A stretch of 64,000 nt of DNA from the NCBI GenBank assembly GCA_029863125.1, contig JAOTWB010000006.1, positions 39,438 through 103,437 on the forward strand. The letters are read 5' to 3'. Position numbers and translations under genes: made by a program. This document shows positions 19,702-31,108 of the stretch, in pieces. This DNA is from Gammaproteobacteria bacterium. Its GTDB lineage: Bacteria > Pseudomonadota > Gammaproteobacteria > Steroidobacterales > Woeseiaceae. A model generated the notes under the pieces. The model was given only the letters and a program-made list of their open reading frames with translations, was not told where the DNA came from and ran no database searches. Position 1 is the first letter of the stretch. Each line of letters begins with the position of its first letter.

Positions 19702-20915
19702 GGCGGTAACTGCGGTTCTTTGGCCGCCACTGCCGCGGTGAAGACCACGTCGGTCGAACTGTTCAATGCGGTCTCGGCCGAATCCTGAAGGATGCTGATG
19801 ACGAATCCGACAGCAACGACCTGCATTGCAACGTCGTTCGAAATGCCGAACAAGCCGCAGCTCAGCGGAATCAGCAGCAACGACCCTCCGGCAACGCCCG
19901 ACGCCCCGCAGGCAGACAGTGCTGCAACGACGCTCAGCAGCAGCGCCGTAGGCAGGTCGACACTGATTCCAAGGGTGTGTGCCGCAGCAAGTGTCAGAAC
20001 GGTGATCGTGATTGCGGCACCACCCATGTTGATCGTCGCCCCGAGCGGAATAGACACAGCGTAGGTGTCTTTTTCCAGATCGAGTTTCTCGCACAGCGCC
20101 AGGTTGACCGGAATATTGGCTGCCGAACTGCGCGTAAAAAACGCCGTGACGCCGCTTTCCCTGAGCGCAGCCAGTACGATCGGGTAGGGGTTGTCGCGCG
20201 TTTTTATCCAGACAATCAGCGGATTGATCAGCAACGCCATGATGAGCATGCTGCCCAGCAGCACGGTCAGGATGCGCGCGTAGCCACCGAGCACGGAAAG
20301 GCCCGATTCGGCAAGGTTGCCGGCCACGAGACCGAAGATCCCGACTGGTGCCAAGCGAATGACCAGCCGAACGATATGCGTCACGGCATCGGCAATATCT
20401 TTAAGCAACTGCCGTGTAGAGTCCGCCGCGTAGTGCAGGAAAACGCCTAACAGTACGCCCCAGACCAGGATGCCGATGAAGTTTCCGGTCAGTATGGCGT
20501 TGACCGGGTTGTCCACGAGTTTCTGCAGCAGACCGCCGAGAACCTCGGTGATTCCCTGTGGAGCGCTCGCACTGATTTCCGGGACCTGCAGCGCAAGCGT
20601 GGTGGGAAACAGCGTGCTCATCGTGACCGCAAGCAGAGCGGCCGCGCCGGTTCCGATGAGATACAGAATGACGATGGGCCGGATCTGCGAGGTGTGGCTG
20701 ATTCGGCGATTCGCTATCGCCGAGGCAACCAGCACCAGGACCAGCACCGGGGCTACCGCTTTGAGCGCCTGGACGAACAAATCGCCGAGCAGCATCGACG
20801 CTTTCGCCGCGTCCGGCCAGCTCAGTGACAAGCCGACGCCGGCAATGATGCCAATCGCGATCTGCAGCACCAGGCTGCCAGACATGATTCGGTCGATTAC
20901 TGTTTTTGTTGTCAT
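19698..20915 (-). CDS. sstT: serine/threonine:Na+ symporter SstT (DAACS family)
   Basis: [52 protein letters not shown]. Confidence 0.92.
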   Translation of the reverse strand: MTTKTVIDRIMSGSLVLQIAIGIIAGVGLSLSWPDAAKASMLLGDLFVQALKAVAPVLVLVLVASAIANRRISHTSQIRPIVILYLIGTGAAALLAVTMSTLFPTTLALQVPEISASAPQGITEVLGGLLQKLVDNPVNAILTGNFIGILVWGVLLGVFLHYAADSTRQLLKDIADAVTHIVRLVIRLAPVGIFGLVAGNLAESGLSVLGGYARILTVLLGSMLIMALLINPLIVWIKTRDNPYPIVLAALRESGVTAFFTRSSAANIPVNLALCEKLDLEKDTYAVSIPLGATINMGGAAITITVLTLAAAHTLGISVDLPTALLLSVVAALSACGASGVAGGSLLLIPLSCGLFGISNDVAMQVVAVGFVISILQDSAETALNSSTDVVFTAAVAAKEPQLPP

Positions 20916-20975
20916 CAGCTCATATCGTAGTCGTATCCGCCTGCAAGGATAACCGACTACGGATATGAGTTTGCT

Positions 20976-21761
20976 TCAATCTGCGGGCGCGTCGATATGC
21001 AGGCCATCGAGCGCCGTGCTCGTGTCGATGACAAGCCGGTGCTCGCCCGTCGCGTCGGTGTAGACCAGCTCGACCCTTTTCGGCGACGGTGCCAGCGGGA
21101 AAAAGACATCGAGGCCGAGCTCTTCGCTTGCCGGAATCTCGAGCGGCAATTCAGTCTGACGCTGCTCGATCTGGGTGTTGACCTTGCTGTTGTTAACGCC
21201 ACGGACAACACCACCGACAGCGAGTGCCGGACCCAGCAATAACAAGCCGCCGGCTGCGGTAGCGGCTCCCGTCGATACGCCGCCAAGCCCAATTGACGCA
21301 GCGGCGACTCCATACCCCGCCACGGTCACGGCCGCACCGCCGGCCATCAATACGCCGGCACCCCGGCCCGCCCTTACTCTCATTCCGGATTTCTTGTAAC
21401 GTTTAGCGGTTTTCTTGCTGCCCTTGACCAGTTGCTTCCGCCCGGGCTGCGACCCGATGCGTGTGTCTAGCGAGTCAACGACGGTCAGCCGGGTGACCTG
21501 TATCGGCTGGCCAGACTGATTGCTGATTCTCAAGAGGTATTCATCCCAGTCGGCATTCCTGGCCCAGGTTCCGGGACCATCGCGCACGATGACCCAGTCG
21601 AGCGTAGAGCTGACTCGCTGGTCGGCAGCCGCCGCGAGCGGCCTGGTGGTTTGTATGGGCTGCGGTTCTTTCAGCATCTTGGTGCCACCGCATCCGGCGA
21701 GCAGGCAGGCAAGCAACAACAAGGCGATTGCGGGGCGTAGTACGGGGGTCGAGATAATCAT
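20976..21761 (-). CDS. hypothetical lipoprotein with Gly/Ala-rich membrane segment
   Basis: Signal peptide with lipobox LLAGC; no recognised enzymatic domain. Confidence 0.7.
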   Translation of the reverse strand: MIISTPVLRPAIALLLLACLLAGCGGTKMLKEPQPIQTTRPLAAAADQRVSSTLDWVIVRDGPGTWARNADWDEYLLRISNQSGQPIQVTRLTVVDSLDTRIGSQPGRKQLVKGSKKTAKRYKKSGMRVRAGRGAGVLMAGGAAVTVAGYGVAAASIGLGGVSTGAATAAGGLLLLGPALAVGGVVRGVNNSKVNTQIEQRQTELPLEIPASEELGLDVFFPLAPSPKRVELVYTDATGEHRLVIDTSTALDGLHIDAPAD

Positions 21762-21906
21762 GGGTTCCTCTCTTGCGAGAAGCGCAGTGCACGCCTCTCA
21801 TAATGAAAGATACGCCCCGTGGCTTGGGAAAACCTTATGAAAGCCGGTTTATTTTCTGATGGTTGGACGGACGTGATCGGTTCATGCGATCGCGCCAGCC
21901 CTCGAT

Positions 21907-21934
21907 GCCGGGCGCCCTGGAGCGGGCGCCCGGC
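21907..21934 (-). terminator. perfect 11-bp GC-rich hairpin just downstream of the M16 protease gene
   Basis: gccgggcgccc-tggagc-gggcgcccggc; no T tract, so terminator role is inferred. Confidence 0.45.
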
Positions 21935-21941
21935 GTGCAGC

Positions 21942-24695
21942 TCAGTGCGCCGACGTCGTCGTGATGATGTTGCCGTCGGCGTCGATCTGCGTGATCTCGC
22001 CAAGCTCGAGCTGGCGGATGCGCGATTCGATCTTCTCGCGATCACCGACGACGACCCAGGTCAGGTTGTCGGGCCTGATGGCCTGCCCGGCAACTTCGTT
22101 GATCTGTTCCAGCGACAGCCCGCGAACAGACTCCGCATAAGTATCCCAGTAGTCATCCGGCAGGCCATAGCTAACGATCTCGCCGATGTCGCGTAGTACC
22201 GCGGCGTTGGTCTCCCATCGGCCCGGCAGGCTCAGCGTGTTGTTGTCTTTGACCTTTGCCATCTCGGCGTCGGTCGCCGGATTGGATGACAGGTATTCGC
22301 CCAGCTCACGCTTGATTTCGGCCATGGACTCCATGGTCTTGTCCGTCTGCACCGGCGCGTAGGCGATAAACGGGCGCTGACCCGCGGCATCCGGGATGAA
22401 CGTCAACGCGCCATAGGCCCAGCTCTTGTCCTCACGCAGGTTCATGTTAATGCGCGACGTAAAGCTCCCGCCGATGATCTCGTTCATCGTCTCGAGGGCA
22501 ATTTCGTTGACCTTGCCAGCCGGCGGCGCGATGTTGCCTGCGAAAATGATGGACTGCTCCGAGTTCGGGCGGTCGATCATGAAAACTCGTTCCTCGTTGC
22601 TGACTTCAACGATGCCGATGTTCTTCGTCGGTATGTCGCCCGGCTTCCACTTCGCGAACTGCTTTTCGAGCCTGGGCTTGATCTCCGCCAGCGTGGTGTC
22701 GCCGACTACAATTAACGTGCCGTTGTTGGGCTTGAACCAGGTCCTGTGATAGTCGACCAGGGAGTCGCGCGTTATGCGTGCCACCGATGCTTCGGTGCCG
22801 GACCCCGTTAAAGGCTGCGCGTAGGCGTGACCGTCTCCGAACAGCAGTTTTGGGAAGGTGCGCAGCGCCATCTGGACAGGCTGGTTCTTCTCCTGCTGAA
22901 TCTGCGCGATTCGCTGTTTGCGCAGCCGCTCGAGATCGGTTTCGGGAAATACCGGGTTGAGTATGACGTCAGCATAGATGTCGAGCGCCTTGTCCAGGTT
23001 TTCCGATAGCGTGTCCAGCGTGACGGTTGAGGAATCGAGGTTGGAGCCCGCGCCGATCATAGCGCTGATACGATCGAGTTCGTCGCTGATCTGGAGCGCC
23101 GTGCGCCGTTTCGTACCCTCGTCCAGCATTGCCATCGCGAGGCTCGACGTGCCGGGCTCACCGAACTGATCGGAGGCAAAGCCGGCGTCGAAGCGCAGGC
23201 TCATGTTGATCGTCGGAATTGACCTGCGCGTTGCAACGATCAGCTCAAGACCGTTCGATAGCGTGTCACGCTCAAAGTCGCTGAAAGCAACTTCGGGGAA
23301 CGACGTTGTGTCGGGAATACCGGAACGATCAGCGCTCTCGCTCGCGGCACTGAGCACCGGAAAGGGCCGAACCTCGAGGTGATAGGCGCCGGCCTTAAGC
23401 CAGCGATCAATGGCGGCCTCGATCGAGTCGATCGACGCGTTTTCGAATCGCTGCAGCTGCACCTTGTAGAAATCCGGGCGGCCGGCGTAGACGGCATTCC
23501 TGGCGAGTACGTCGGACTTGCCGCCGAAACCACCGATACGTTCGATGCCACGAACGAAGCCGCCGCGTCGCGCGGCCTTGACGCGCTCGAGCTCGTCTTT
23601 GGAAATTCCTTCCTGCATGAGTCGATCGACTTCTTCGTCTACGGCGCGCTTGAGCGTTTCCATGTCGCCGCCAGGCTGCGCCGTGACGACGACCCAGAAA
23701 ATGCCGGCGATCTCGTTCGCGAACATGCCGGCCTGGGCGCTCGTGGCGATCTGCTCGTTGTATACCAGGCGCTCATACAGCCGCGAGTTTTTGCCACCGG
23801 CGAGCACGTCGCCGGCGAGGTCAAGCAAATCGGTATCCTCCGACGTCAGGTGCGGGCCGCCCCAGATCTTGTAATACCGCGCCTGCGGCACGCGATCCTG
23901 CAGGACTTCGAATTTGTCGCTTTCCAGTTGAGCCTCCCAAACGTCGTACCTGGATATCGGTGGCCCCGGCGGAATGTCGCCGAAATACAGTTTGACCTTT
24001 TCGAACACTTCGTTGGCGACGACGTCACCGGCGACGACCAGCACGGCATTACTGGGACCGTAGTAGGTTTTGAACCATTCCTGCACGTCCTCGAGACTGG
24101 CCGCGTTCAGGTCTTCCATCGAACCAATGACGGACCACGAGTACGGGTGTCCTTCCGGAAACGCGCCCTCGAGGAGGTGATAAAAGACCTTGCCGTAAGG
24201 CTGGTTGTCGCCCTGGCGCTTTTCGTTTTGCACGACGCCGCGCTGTTCGTCGAGTTTTTCCTGTGTCACGGCGCCCAACAAATGTCCCATGCGGTCGGAC
24301 TCCATCCAGAGCGCCATGTCGAGTGCTGTCTTTGGAACGTTCTGGAAGTAGTTGGTGCGATCAAAGTTTGTCGTACCGTTCATATCGGTAGCCCCTACGC
24401 GCTCGAAGGGCTTGAAGTACTCGTCGTCATAATTCTCGGTGCCCTGGAACATCAGGTGTTCAAACAGGTGCGCGAAGCCGGTCTTACCGGGCTTCTCGTT
24501 TTTCGAACCGACGTGGTACCAGATATTGACGGCCACGATCGGGGCTTTGTTGTCCTCATGGACGATCAGCCGGAGACCGTTATCGAGCGTGTACTCCGTG
24601 TAGGGAATTTCGATATCGGCGGCCGTCGCGACAGGCGCGAAAACCAGTAGAACAAACGACACGAGGGTCGCCGGCAGTGACGGACTTTTTTGCAT
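21942..24695 (-). CDS. M16 family zinc metallopeptidase (fused two-domain pitrilysin type)
   Basis: HXXEH motif in GFAHLFEHLMFQGTENYDDEYF; second M16 half; signal peptide. Confidence 0.93.
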   Translation of the reverse strand: MQKSPSLPATLVSFVLLVFAPVATAADIEIPYTEYTLDNGLRLIVHEDNKAPIVAVNIWYHVGSKNEKPGKTGFAHLFEHLMFQGTENYDDEYFKPFERVGATDMNGTTNFDRTNYFQNVPKTALDMALWMESDRMGHLLGAVTQEKLDEQRGVVQNEKRQGDNQPYGKVFYHLLEGAFPEGHPYSWSVIGSMEDLNAASLEDVQEWFKTYYGPSNAVLVVAGDVVANEVFEKVKLYFGDIPPGPPISRYDVWEAQLESDKFEVLQDRVPQARYYKIWGGPHLTSEDTDLLDLAGDVLAGGKNSRLYERLVYNEQIATSAQAGMFANEIAGIFWVVVTAQPGGDMETLKRAVDEEVDRLMQEGISKDELERVKAARRGGFVRGIERIGGFGGKSDVLARNAVYAGRPDFYKVQLQRFENASIDSIEAAIDRWLKAGAYHLEVRPFPVLSAASESADRSGIPDTTSFPEVAFSDFERDTLSNGLELIVATRRSIPTINMSLRFDAGFASDQFGEPGTSSLAMAMLDEGTKRRTALQISDELDRISAMIGAGSNLDSSTVTLDTLSENLDKALDIYADVILNPVFPETDLERLRKQRIAQIQQEKNQPVQMALRTFPKLLFGDGHAYAQPLTGSGTEASVARITRDSLVDYHRTWFKPNNGTLIVVGDTTLAEIKPRLEKQFAKWKPGDIPTKNIGIVEVSNEERVFMIDRPNSEQSIIFAGNIAPPAGKVNEIALETMNEIIGGSFTSRINMNLREDKSWAYGALTFIPDAAGQRPFIAYAPVQTDKTMESMAEIKRELGEYLSSNPATDAEMAKVKDNNTLSLPGRWETNAAVLRDIGEIVSYGLPDDYWDTYAESVRGLSLEQINEVAGQAIRPDNLTWVVVGDREKIESRIRQLELGEITQIDADGNIITTTSAH

Positions 24696-24812
24696 GATCA
24701 ACTCTCTTTAGCCGTGGCGGCGCTGCGGCTTTTCATACCACAGTCCGCTGCGCATTATCAGAATGGGATTGGAGTCATTTTCCGGGTTGCGCGGAGTATA
24801 GCAACCGCCCGG

Positions 24813-26039
24813 TCAGTCGCGCGCCAGTTCCTCGGGGTGATGCACGAACGGCCCCGGGGCGATCAGTGGCCGCATCAGGAAAACCAGGGTCGTGAGTAGT
24901 CCAACGACCGTCATAATGATCACCGCGTTGCGCACCGAGCCGTCATAAATCAGCGCCGCTAGCAGCGCACCGCCTGCACCGGCAAGGTTCTGCAGCGTGC
25001 CGACAATGGATGAGGCGACGCCCGCGATTTTCGGCAAGGGATCGAGCGCGACGACCATCGTATTCGACATCAGGATTGCGATCGTAAACATGAACAGGCA
25101 AACGCATAGCCATACCCACCAGAAGGGCGCGGTGTCCAGCCAGGCGATGAGGGCCAGCTGCGCGCTGGCCGCGAAAATGATGCCGACGCTAATGCCGATG
25201 AGCTGCAGCTGGTCGAAGTGCATCACGAGCAGACGATTGAGCGCCGAACCGGCCAGGATCGACAGTCCGGCACAGGCAAAGATCAGCCCGTATGCCCGCA
25301 CCGAATAGCCGTAGATCTCGACGGTGAGTGCCGCCGATACAGCGATGACCGACAGAAAACCTGCCGGCGGCAGCAGCAGCAGCAGCAAACCGAAAATACT
25401 CTGGCGATGAGAGAAGAACTCGCCAAAACTGGAGACGAGCTGCCGCACCGGGTGCTCGCTGATCTCGGGCCGGTGTGTCTCGACGAGGTTTTTCCTGATC
25501 GCTATGATCATCAGGTACGCGCACACGGCGATCGCAATGAACGGTGCCCGCCAACCCCATTGCGCAACGAGCAGTGCGCCGAAGGTCGGCGCGATGACAG
25601 GGGCAGCCGTGAATATCATCGTCATCAGTGACATCAGGCGCGCCGCGTCCTGGCCCGACGCGATATCTCGCACGATGGCTCTCGACAGGACGACAGCGGA
25701 CGCGGCGCCAACGCCCTGGATAAAACGGGCAACGAGCAGCCACTCCATGTCGCTCGCCGATGCAGCCACGGTTGCGGCGACGGCGAACAGGGTCATCCCG
25801 ACATACAAGGTGGGCAGCCGACCCAGGCGATCGGAGAACAGGCCGGCGGGAATTTGTCCGATGGCCATGCCGGCCATGAAAACGCCAACAATCTGCTGGC
25901 CGCGTGTCAGGGTCGAGCCGAGCGCGTCGACCATGGAAGGAATGGCGGGCAGGCTGAGATCCACAGTCAATGCCGCCATGGCCGTAAGCACGCCGAGGGT
26001 CAGGACAAAGCTGCGGGAGTGGAGGAGGTGGGCGTTCAA
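24813..26039 (-). CDS. MFS transporter, Bcr/CflA-like
   Basis: 12-TM protein; LPAIPSMVDALG...GQIPAGLFSDRLGRLPTLYVGMTLF; 4-nt overlap with hutI. Confidence 0.88.
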   Translation of the reverse strand: MNAHLLHSRSFVLTLGVLTAMAALTVDLSLPAIPSMVDALGSTLTRGQQIVGVFMAGMAIGQIPAGLFSDRLGRLPTLYVGMTLFAVAATVAASASDMEWLLVARFIQGVGAASAVVLSRAIVRDIASGQDAARLMSLMTMIFTAAPVIAPTFGALLVAQWGWRAPFIAIAVCAYLMIIAIRKNLVETHRPEISEHPVRQLVSSFGEFFSHRQSIFGLLLLLLPPAGFLSVIAVSAALTVEIYGYSVRAYGLIFACAGLSILAGSALNRLLVMHFDQLQLIGISVGIIFAASAQLALIAWLDTAPFWWVWLCVCLFMFTIAILMSNTMVVALDPLPKIAGVASSIVGTLQNLAGAGGALLAALIYDGSVRNAVIIMTVVGLLTTLVFLMRPLIAPGPFVHHPEELARD

Positions 26040-27256
26040 GGGCCTGTAGTGTGCCCACCTATGATCAGCTCCGCCAGCTGCGGCGTGCCGATCCAGTACG
26101 CCAGTTCTCGCGGATGACTGATGTCCCAGATGGCGACGTCGGCGCGTTTACCGACTTCGAGCGTGCCGCGATCGTGCGACAAGCCGAGCGCACGAGCCGC
26201 CTCGCGCGTGGTGCCGGCAAGACATTCGAGCGGCGTCAGGCCGAACAAGCGGCTCGCGAGCATCATGGCATTTCGCAGGGAGCAAATAGGAGACGTGCCC
26301 GGGTTGCAGTCACTGGCCACGGCGATGGGCACACCGTTCGCCCGTAGCGCCTCGATCGGCGGGCGCCGAGTTTCGCCAAGCGTCAGGAACGCGCCCGGCA
26401 GCAGAACCGCGACGGCGCCCGCCGCGGCCATGGCCTCGACCCCAGCGGCTGATGTGTATTCGAGATGGTCGGCAGAGAGCGCGTTGAAGTAGGCCGCGAG
26501 TTCAGCGCCGCCGCCATCGCTGAGCTGGTCGGCGTGCAGTTTGACGGGCAGGTCAAAATCTATGGCCTGGCGAAACAGCTTCGCGATTTGCGGGGCGCTG
26601 AAAGCGATTGACTCGCAGTAAGCATCGACGGCGTCCGCGAGACCGCGTTTGGAAACTTCAGGCAGGAGCTCATCGCCGATCAAGTCGATGTAATCGTCGG
26701 CTTTGCCGTCAAACTCGGGCGGCACGGTGTGCGCCGCGAGCAGCGTGGAGCGAATCGTGAGGTCTGTCGATTCGCCGAGTCGTCTCGCCACTTCGAGCAT
26801 TTTCAGCTCGTTCTTGACGTCGAGTCCGTAGCCGGATTTTATTTCCAGGGTTGCAACGCCTTCGGCCGCGAGTGCCCGGACACGCGGCAGGGCAGTATCG
26901 AACAGCTCTTTCGCCGATGCCGCTCGCGTCGCACGCACGGTCGAGAGAATTCCGCCACCGGTTTTGGCGATCTCCTCATAGCTGACGCCGTTCAGGCGCT
27001 GCTCGAATTCCTGCGATCGGTCGCCGGCAAATACCAGGTGAGTGTGGCAGTCGATCAGCGCAGGCGTTATCCAGCGACCGCCCAACGATCGCGTCTTGCG
27101 GGATTTTCCGGCAGGCCGGTCCTTTTGCGGCCCAACCCAGGCGATCGAGCCATCGGCGATGGCGATGGCGCCGTCGCCGATCTCGCCGTATTCCGGCGCA
27201 CTGGCGGCGAGCGTCGCGACGCGTGCGTCCGTCAGCAGCAGGTCCCAATCGGCCAT
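26036..27256 (-). CDS. hutI: imidazolonepropionase
   Basis: DCHTHLVFAGDRSQEFEQRLNGVSYEEIAKTGGGILSTV; hut context. Confidence 0.95.
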   Translation of the reverse strand: MADWDLLLTDARVATLAASAPEYGEIGDGAIAIADGSIAWVGPQKDRPAGKSRKTRSLGGRWITPALIDCHTHLVFAGDRSQEFEQRLNGVSYEEIAKTGGGILSTVRATRAASAKELFDTALPRVRALAAEGVATLEIKSGYGLDVKNELKMLEVARRLGESTDLTIRSTLLAAHTVPPEFDGKADDYIDLIGDELLPEVSKRGLADAVDAYCESIAFSAPQIAKLFRQAIDFDLPVKLHADQLSDGGGAELAAYFNALSADHLEYTSAAGVEAMAAAGAVAVLLPGAFLTLGETRRPPIEALRANGVPIAVASDCNPGTSPICSLRNAMMLASRLFGLTPLECLAGTTREAARALGLSHDRGTLEVGKRADVAIWDISHPRELAYWIGTPQLAELIIGGHTTGP

Positions 27257-27301
27257 GGATTGTCTCCGGGAAATTGCATTCGAAATTACCATGTACTAGC
27301 C

Positions 27302-27311
27302 TGTATATACA
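27302..27311. promoter_or_regulatory. candidate HutC operator
   Basis: Perfect palindrome TGTATATACA in the hutI/hutF divergent intergenic region; matches the remembered GntR/HutC-type TGTA..TACA core. Confidence 0.6.
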
Positions 27312-27327
27312 ACTTGAAGAGGGTTCC

Positions 27328-28686
27328 ATGAGCTGCGTATTCGCGAGCAAAGCGCTGTTGCCTGACGGTTGGTCAGACGACGTTCGTTTCGGTATCGATG
27401 GGGGCCGTATCCAGAGCGTCGAGGTCGCGGCCAAACCGTCTTCGGGCGATGCGATCGCCGGCTGCGTCATCCCGGGTATCTGCAATGCACACAGCCATGC
27501 CTTCCAGCGCGCGCTGGCCGGGCATACCGAGCAGCGTTCGCCAACCGGGCGGGACAGCTTCTGGACCTGGCGCGAGCGCATGTACGAACTCGCCGGGCTG
27601 GTGGATGCCGTGGCGCTTGCGGCGATCGCGCGGCAGGTCTACTGCGAAATGCTGACCAGCGGCTACACGTCGGTTGCCGAGTTTCACTACCTGCACCGTG
27701 ACCCCCGAGACCCGGAAAAGCAGGATGCGATGCTCGAGGCTATCATGCAGGCCGCGACCGACAGCGGCATCCGCCTGGCCTACGTACCTGTTCTTTATGA
27801 GCGTGCCGGTTTTGACGACCCCGAGCCCGCGGAGCATCAACGCAACTTCGCCATGTCGCTCGACGAATTCCTGGCACATCGCAGGCGAGCAGTAAACTAT
27901 GGCAGCGAGTCGGTCACTATCGGCATCGGGGCGCACAGCTTGCGCGCGGTCAGCCGCGAGTCACTCACGGAAATCGCGCGTGTCGCTGCCGAAAATGATG
28001 CACCGATGCACCTGCACATCGCCGAGCAGTATCGCGAAGTCGACCAGTGCATGGCGGCTTACGGCCGCCGGCCGGTTCGCTGGCTGCTCGAAAATCTCGA
28101 TGTCGGCGAACGTTGGTCCCTGGTGCATGCCACCCACATCGACTTCGACGAAACGGCGGCCCTGGCGGGCTCCGGTGCCGTCGCAGTGCTGTGTCCAAGC
28201 ACCGAGGCAAACCTGGGGGACGGCTTGTTCCCGTTGCACCATTTCCTGGAGGAAGGGGGCCGCATCGCCATCGGATCCGACAGCCACGTTTCGATCAACC
28301 CGTTCGAGGAACTGCGGTGGCTCGAGTACGGACAGCGGCTGGCGACCCAATCGCGCAATGTCGTATCGCTGCGGCACAGCCACGTCGGCAGCGAACTGTT
28401 TTCCCGCGTTCTCGAAGGTGGCGCGGCGGCCAGCGGCCGGAGCATGGTCGGCCTTGCGAAAGGAGCGCCCGCCGATCTCGTCGTTCTCAGTGACGACGAC
28501 CCGATGCTTGCAGGCCACGGGGATGCGTCGCGGCTCGATGCGCTCGTATTCTCCGGGTACCCGCTGCCGGTCGAACGCGTCATGGTCAACGGCGACTGGC
28601 GCGTGGTGGATGCCGTGCACGTAGACCGGGCGCGAGCCCGGGCCGAGTACGCGACGGCTCTGAAGAAACTCGGAGAGGCGCGATGA
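27328..28686 (+). CDS. hutF: formimidoylglutamate deiminase
   Basis: IPGICNAHSHAFQRALAG, MHLHIAEQYREVDQC, IGSDSHVSINPFEELRWLEYGQR. Confidence 0.94.
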   Translation: MSCVFASKALLPDGWSDDVRFGIDGGRIQSVEVAAKPSSGDAIAGCVIPGICNAHSHAFQRALAGHTEQRSPTGRDSFWTWRERMYELAGLVDAVALAAIARQVYCEMLTSGYTSVAEFHYLHRDPRDPEKQDAMLEAIMQAATDSGIRLAYVPVLYERAGFDDPEPAEHQRNFAMSLDEFLAHRRRAVNYGSESVTIGIGAHSLRAVSRESLTEIARVAAENDAPMHLHIAEQYREVDQCMAAYGRRPVRWLLENLDVGERWSLVHATHIDFDETAALAGSGAVAVLCPSTEANLGDGLFPLHHFLEEGGRIAIGSDSHVSINPFEELRWLEYGQRLATQSRNVVSLRHSHVGSELFSRVLEGGAAASGRSMVGLAKGAPADLVVLSDDDPMLAGHGDASRLDALVFSGYPLPVERVMVNGDWRVVDAVHVDRARARAEYATALKKLGEAR

Positions 28687-29447
28687 ACCAGGCCAAGCCG
28701 CGCTATCAGCAGCTCAAGGATCTGATCATCGGGCGTATTTCATCGGGCGAGCTGCAGCCGGCCGATCGCGTGCCCTCCGAGAACGAACTCGTCGAGTCGA
28801 TGCGCGTATCCCGCATGACGGCGAATCGTGCGCTGCGGGAGCTGAATGATGAAGGTTATGTCGAGCGCGTCGCAGGGCGCGGTACGTTCGTGTCGGACTA
28901 CCGATCGCAGTCGCATCTGCTCGAAGTACACAACATCGCAGACGAGATCGCGCGGCGCGGGCATACGCATACGAGCTGTGTCATTCGCCGGTCGCCACAG
29001 CACGCGCGAGGCGAAGTTGCGAAAGCGCTGCACGTGCAGCAAGGCACCGACGTTTTCCATCTGCTGCTGGTGCACGCCGAAAACGGCATCCCGATCCAGC
29101 TCGAAGATCGCCACGTGCTGGCGAGTTTTGCGCCGGACTGTTTGCAGCAGGACTTTGAAACGGTAACACCGAGCGCTTACCTGACATCGATATCACCGCT
29201 GCAGGAAGCCGAACAGGTGGTGCGCGCGAGCCTGCCGAACCGTGCCGTGCAAGAGCATCTCGATATGAAGGACGGCGAGGCGAGCCTCGTCGTAATCCGG
29301 CGCACCTGGTCAAACGGACGTCCGGTGACCTTTGCGCGCTTACATCACCCCGGCAGCCGCTATGAGCTGACCGGACACTACACGCCGCCCGGGACAAGCC
29401 GCTCGACATCGTCGGACGTCGTGCAGCTGGAGGAGCTGAGACAATGA
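28683..29447 (+). CDS. hutC: GntR-family histidine utilisation repressor
   Basis: GntR HTH ([40 protein letters not shown]) plus UTRA domain; inside hut operon. Confidence 0.93.
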   Translation: MNQAKPRYQQLKDLIIGRISSGELQPADRVPSENELVESMRVSRMTANRALRELNDEGYVERVAGRGTFVSDYRSQSHLLEVHNIADEIARRGHTHTSCVIRRSPQHARGEVAKALHVQQGTDVFHLLLVHAENGIPIQLEDRHVLASFAPDCLQQDFETVTPSAYLTSISPLQEAEQVVRASLPNRAVQEHLDMKDGEASLVVIRRTWSNGRPVTFARLHHPGSRYELTGHYTPPGTSRSTSSDVVQLEELRQ

Positions 29448-31108
29448 AACGAATCATCAGGGCGCCCACGGGCACAGAACTGCAGGCCAAAAGCTGGCTG
29501 ACCGAGGCGCCACTGCGAATGCTCATGAACAACCTGGATCCCGAGGTTGCCGAGCGGCCGCAGGATCTCGTGGTTTACGGCGGCATCGGCAAGGCGGCGC
29601 GCAACTGGGAGTGTTTCGATGCCATCGTCACGTCACTCAAGGGGCTCGAGAGCGATGAGACACTGCTGGTGCAGTCAGGCAAACCGGTCGGTGTGTTCAA
29701 GACCCATGCCGATGCGCCACGCGTATTGATCGCCAACTCCAACCTGGTGCCCGCCTGGGCAACCTGGGCGCACTTTCGCGAGCTGGACAAGAAAGGCCTG
29801 ATGATGTTCGGGCAGATGACGGCGGGCTCCTGGATTTACATCGGCAGCCAGGGCATCGTGCAGGGCACCTACGAGACTTTCGTCGAGATGGGCCGGCAGC
29901 ATTACGACGGTGATCTCGCCGGGCGATGGATCCTGACGGCGGGCCTCGGCGGCATGGGTGGCGCGCAGCCTCTGGCGGCAACGATGGCCGGCGCGTCGAT
30001 GCTGGCGATCGAGTGTCAGTCCGACCGTATCGACATGCGGCTGAAAACAGGTTATCTCGATGCGCGGGCGGAGACGCTCGATGAGGCCATCGAACGCATC
30101 GAGAAATCACTTCGCGACAAGACCCCGGTTTCAGTCGGCTTGCTCGGCAACGCGGCGGAAATTCTGCCCGAAATGGTCCAGCGCGGTATCCATCCGGATG
30201 CGGTCACCGATCAAACCTCGGCACACGATCCGGCCAACGGCTACCTGCCAATCGGCTGGACCATCCCGCAGTGGTTCGAGCAGCGCGAGAATAATCCCGA
30301 CGCCGTCGTCGCAGCCGCGGTCAAATCGATGGCGGTGCACGTGCGCGCGATGCTCGATTTTCAGAGCCGCGGCATACCGACCTTCGACTACGGCAACAAT
30401 ATTCGGCAGGTGGCGTTCGACGAGGGCGTCGAAAACGCATTCGACTTCCCGGGATTTGTGCCTGCCTACGTGCGCCCACTGTTTTGCCGCGGAATTGGCC
30501 CGTTTCGCTGGGCCGCACTATCCGGCGACCCGGACGACATTTACAAGACGGATGCAAAGGTGAAAGAGCTGATACCGGACGATCGTCATCTGCACAACTG
30601 GCTCGATGCGGCGCGTGAGCGCATTCACTTCCAGGGACTGCCTGCGAGGATTTGCTGGGTCGGGCTCGGGCAGCGCGACCGGTTGGGGCTTGCATTTAAC
30701 GAGATGGTTCGAAACGGCGAACTCAAGGCGCCGGTCGTGATCGGGCGCGACCATCTCGACAGCGGCTCCGTGGCCAGCCCAAATCGGGAAACCGAATCGA
30801 TGCTGGATGGTAGCGACGCCGTTTCGGACTGGGCGATGCTGAACGCACTCCTGAACACCGCGAGCGGCGCCACCTGGGTATCGTTGCACCACGGCGGTGG
30901 GGTCGGCATGGGCTACTCGCAGCACGCAGGGCTGGTCATTGTCTGCGACGGCAGTGTCGATGCCGACCGGCGAATCGGGCGCGTGCTGTGGAACGATCCG
31001 GCGAGCGGTGTCATGCGGCATGCCGACGCGGGCTATCAGATCGCCATCGATTGCGCCCGCGAAAACGGTCTCAACCTGCCAATGGTCGATACCGGGAATG
31101 CATCATGA
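29444..31108 (+). CDS. hutU: urocanate hydratase
   Basis: [48 protein letters not shown]. Confidence 0.97.
   Translation: MKRIIRAPTGTELQAKSWLTEAPLRMLMNNLDPEVAERPQDLVVYGGIGKAARNWECFDAIVTSLKGLESDETLLVQSGKPVGVFKTHADAPRVLIANSNLVPAWATWAHFRELDKKGLMMFGQMTAGSWIYIGSQGIVQGTYETFVEMGRQHYDGDLAGRWILTAGLGGMGGAQPLAATMAGASMLAIECQSDRIDMRLKTGYLDARAETLDEAIERIEKSLRDKTPVSVGLLGNAAEILPEMVQRGIHPDAVTDQTSAHDPANGYLPIGWTIPQWFEQRENNPDAVVAAAVKSMAVHVRAMLDFQSRGIPTFDYGNNIRQVAFDEGVENAFDFPGFVPAYVRPLFCRGIGPFRWAALSGDPDDIYKTDAKVKELIPDDRHLHNWLDAARERIHFQGLPARICWVGLGQRDRLGLAFNEMVRNGELKAPVVIGRDHLDSGSVASPNRETESMLDGSDAVSDWAMLNALLNTASGATWVSLHHGGGVGMGYSQHAGLVIVCDGSVDADRRIGRVLWNDPASGVMRHADAGYQIAIDCARENGLNLPMVDTGNAS

Noticed and set aside
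23379-24650. 423-aa + strand ORF opposite the M16 protease
   Set aside because: Antisense to a strongly supported protease; typical high-GC spurious ORF with no recognisable domain
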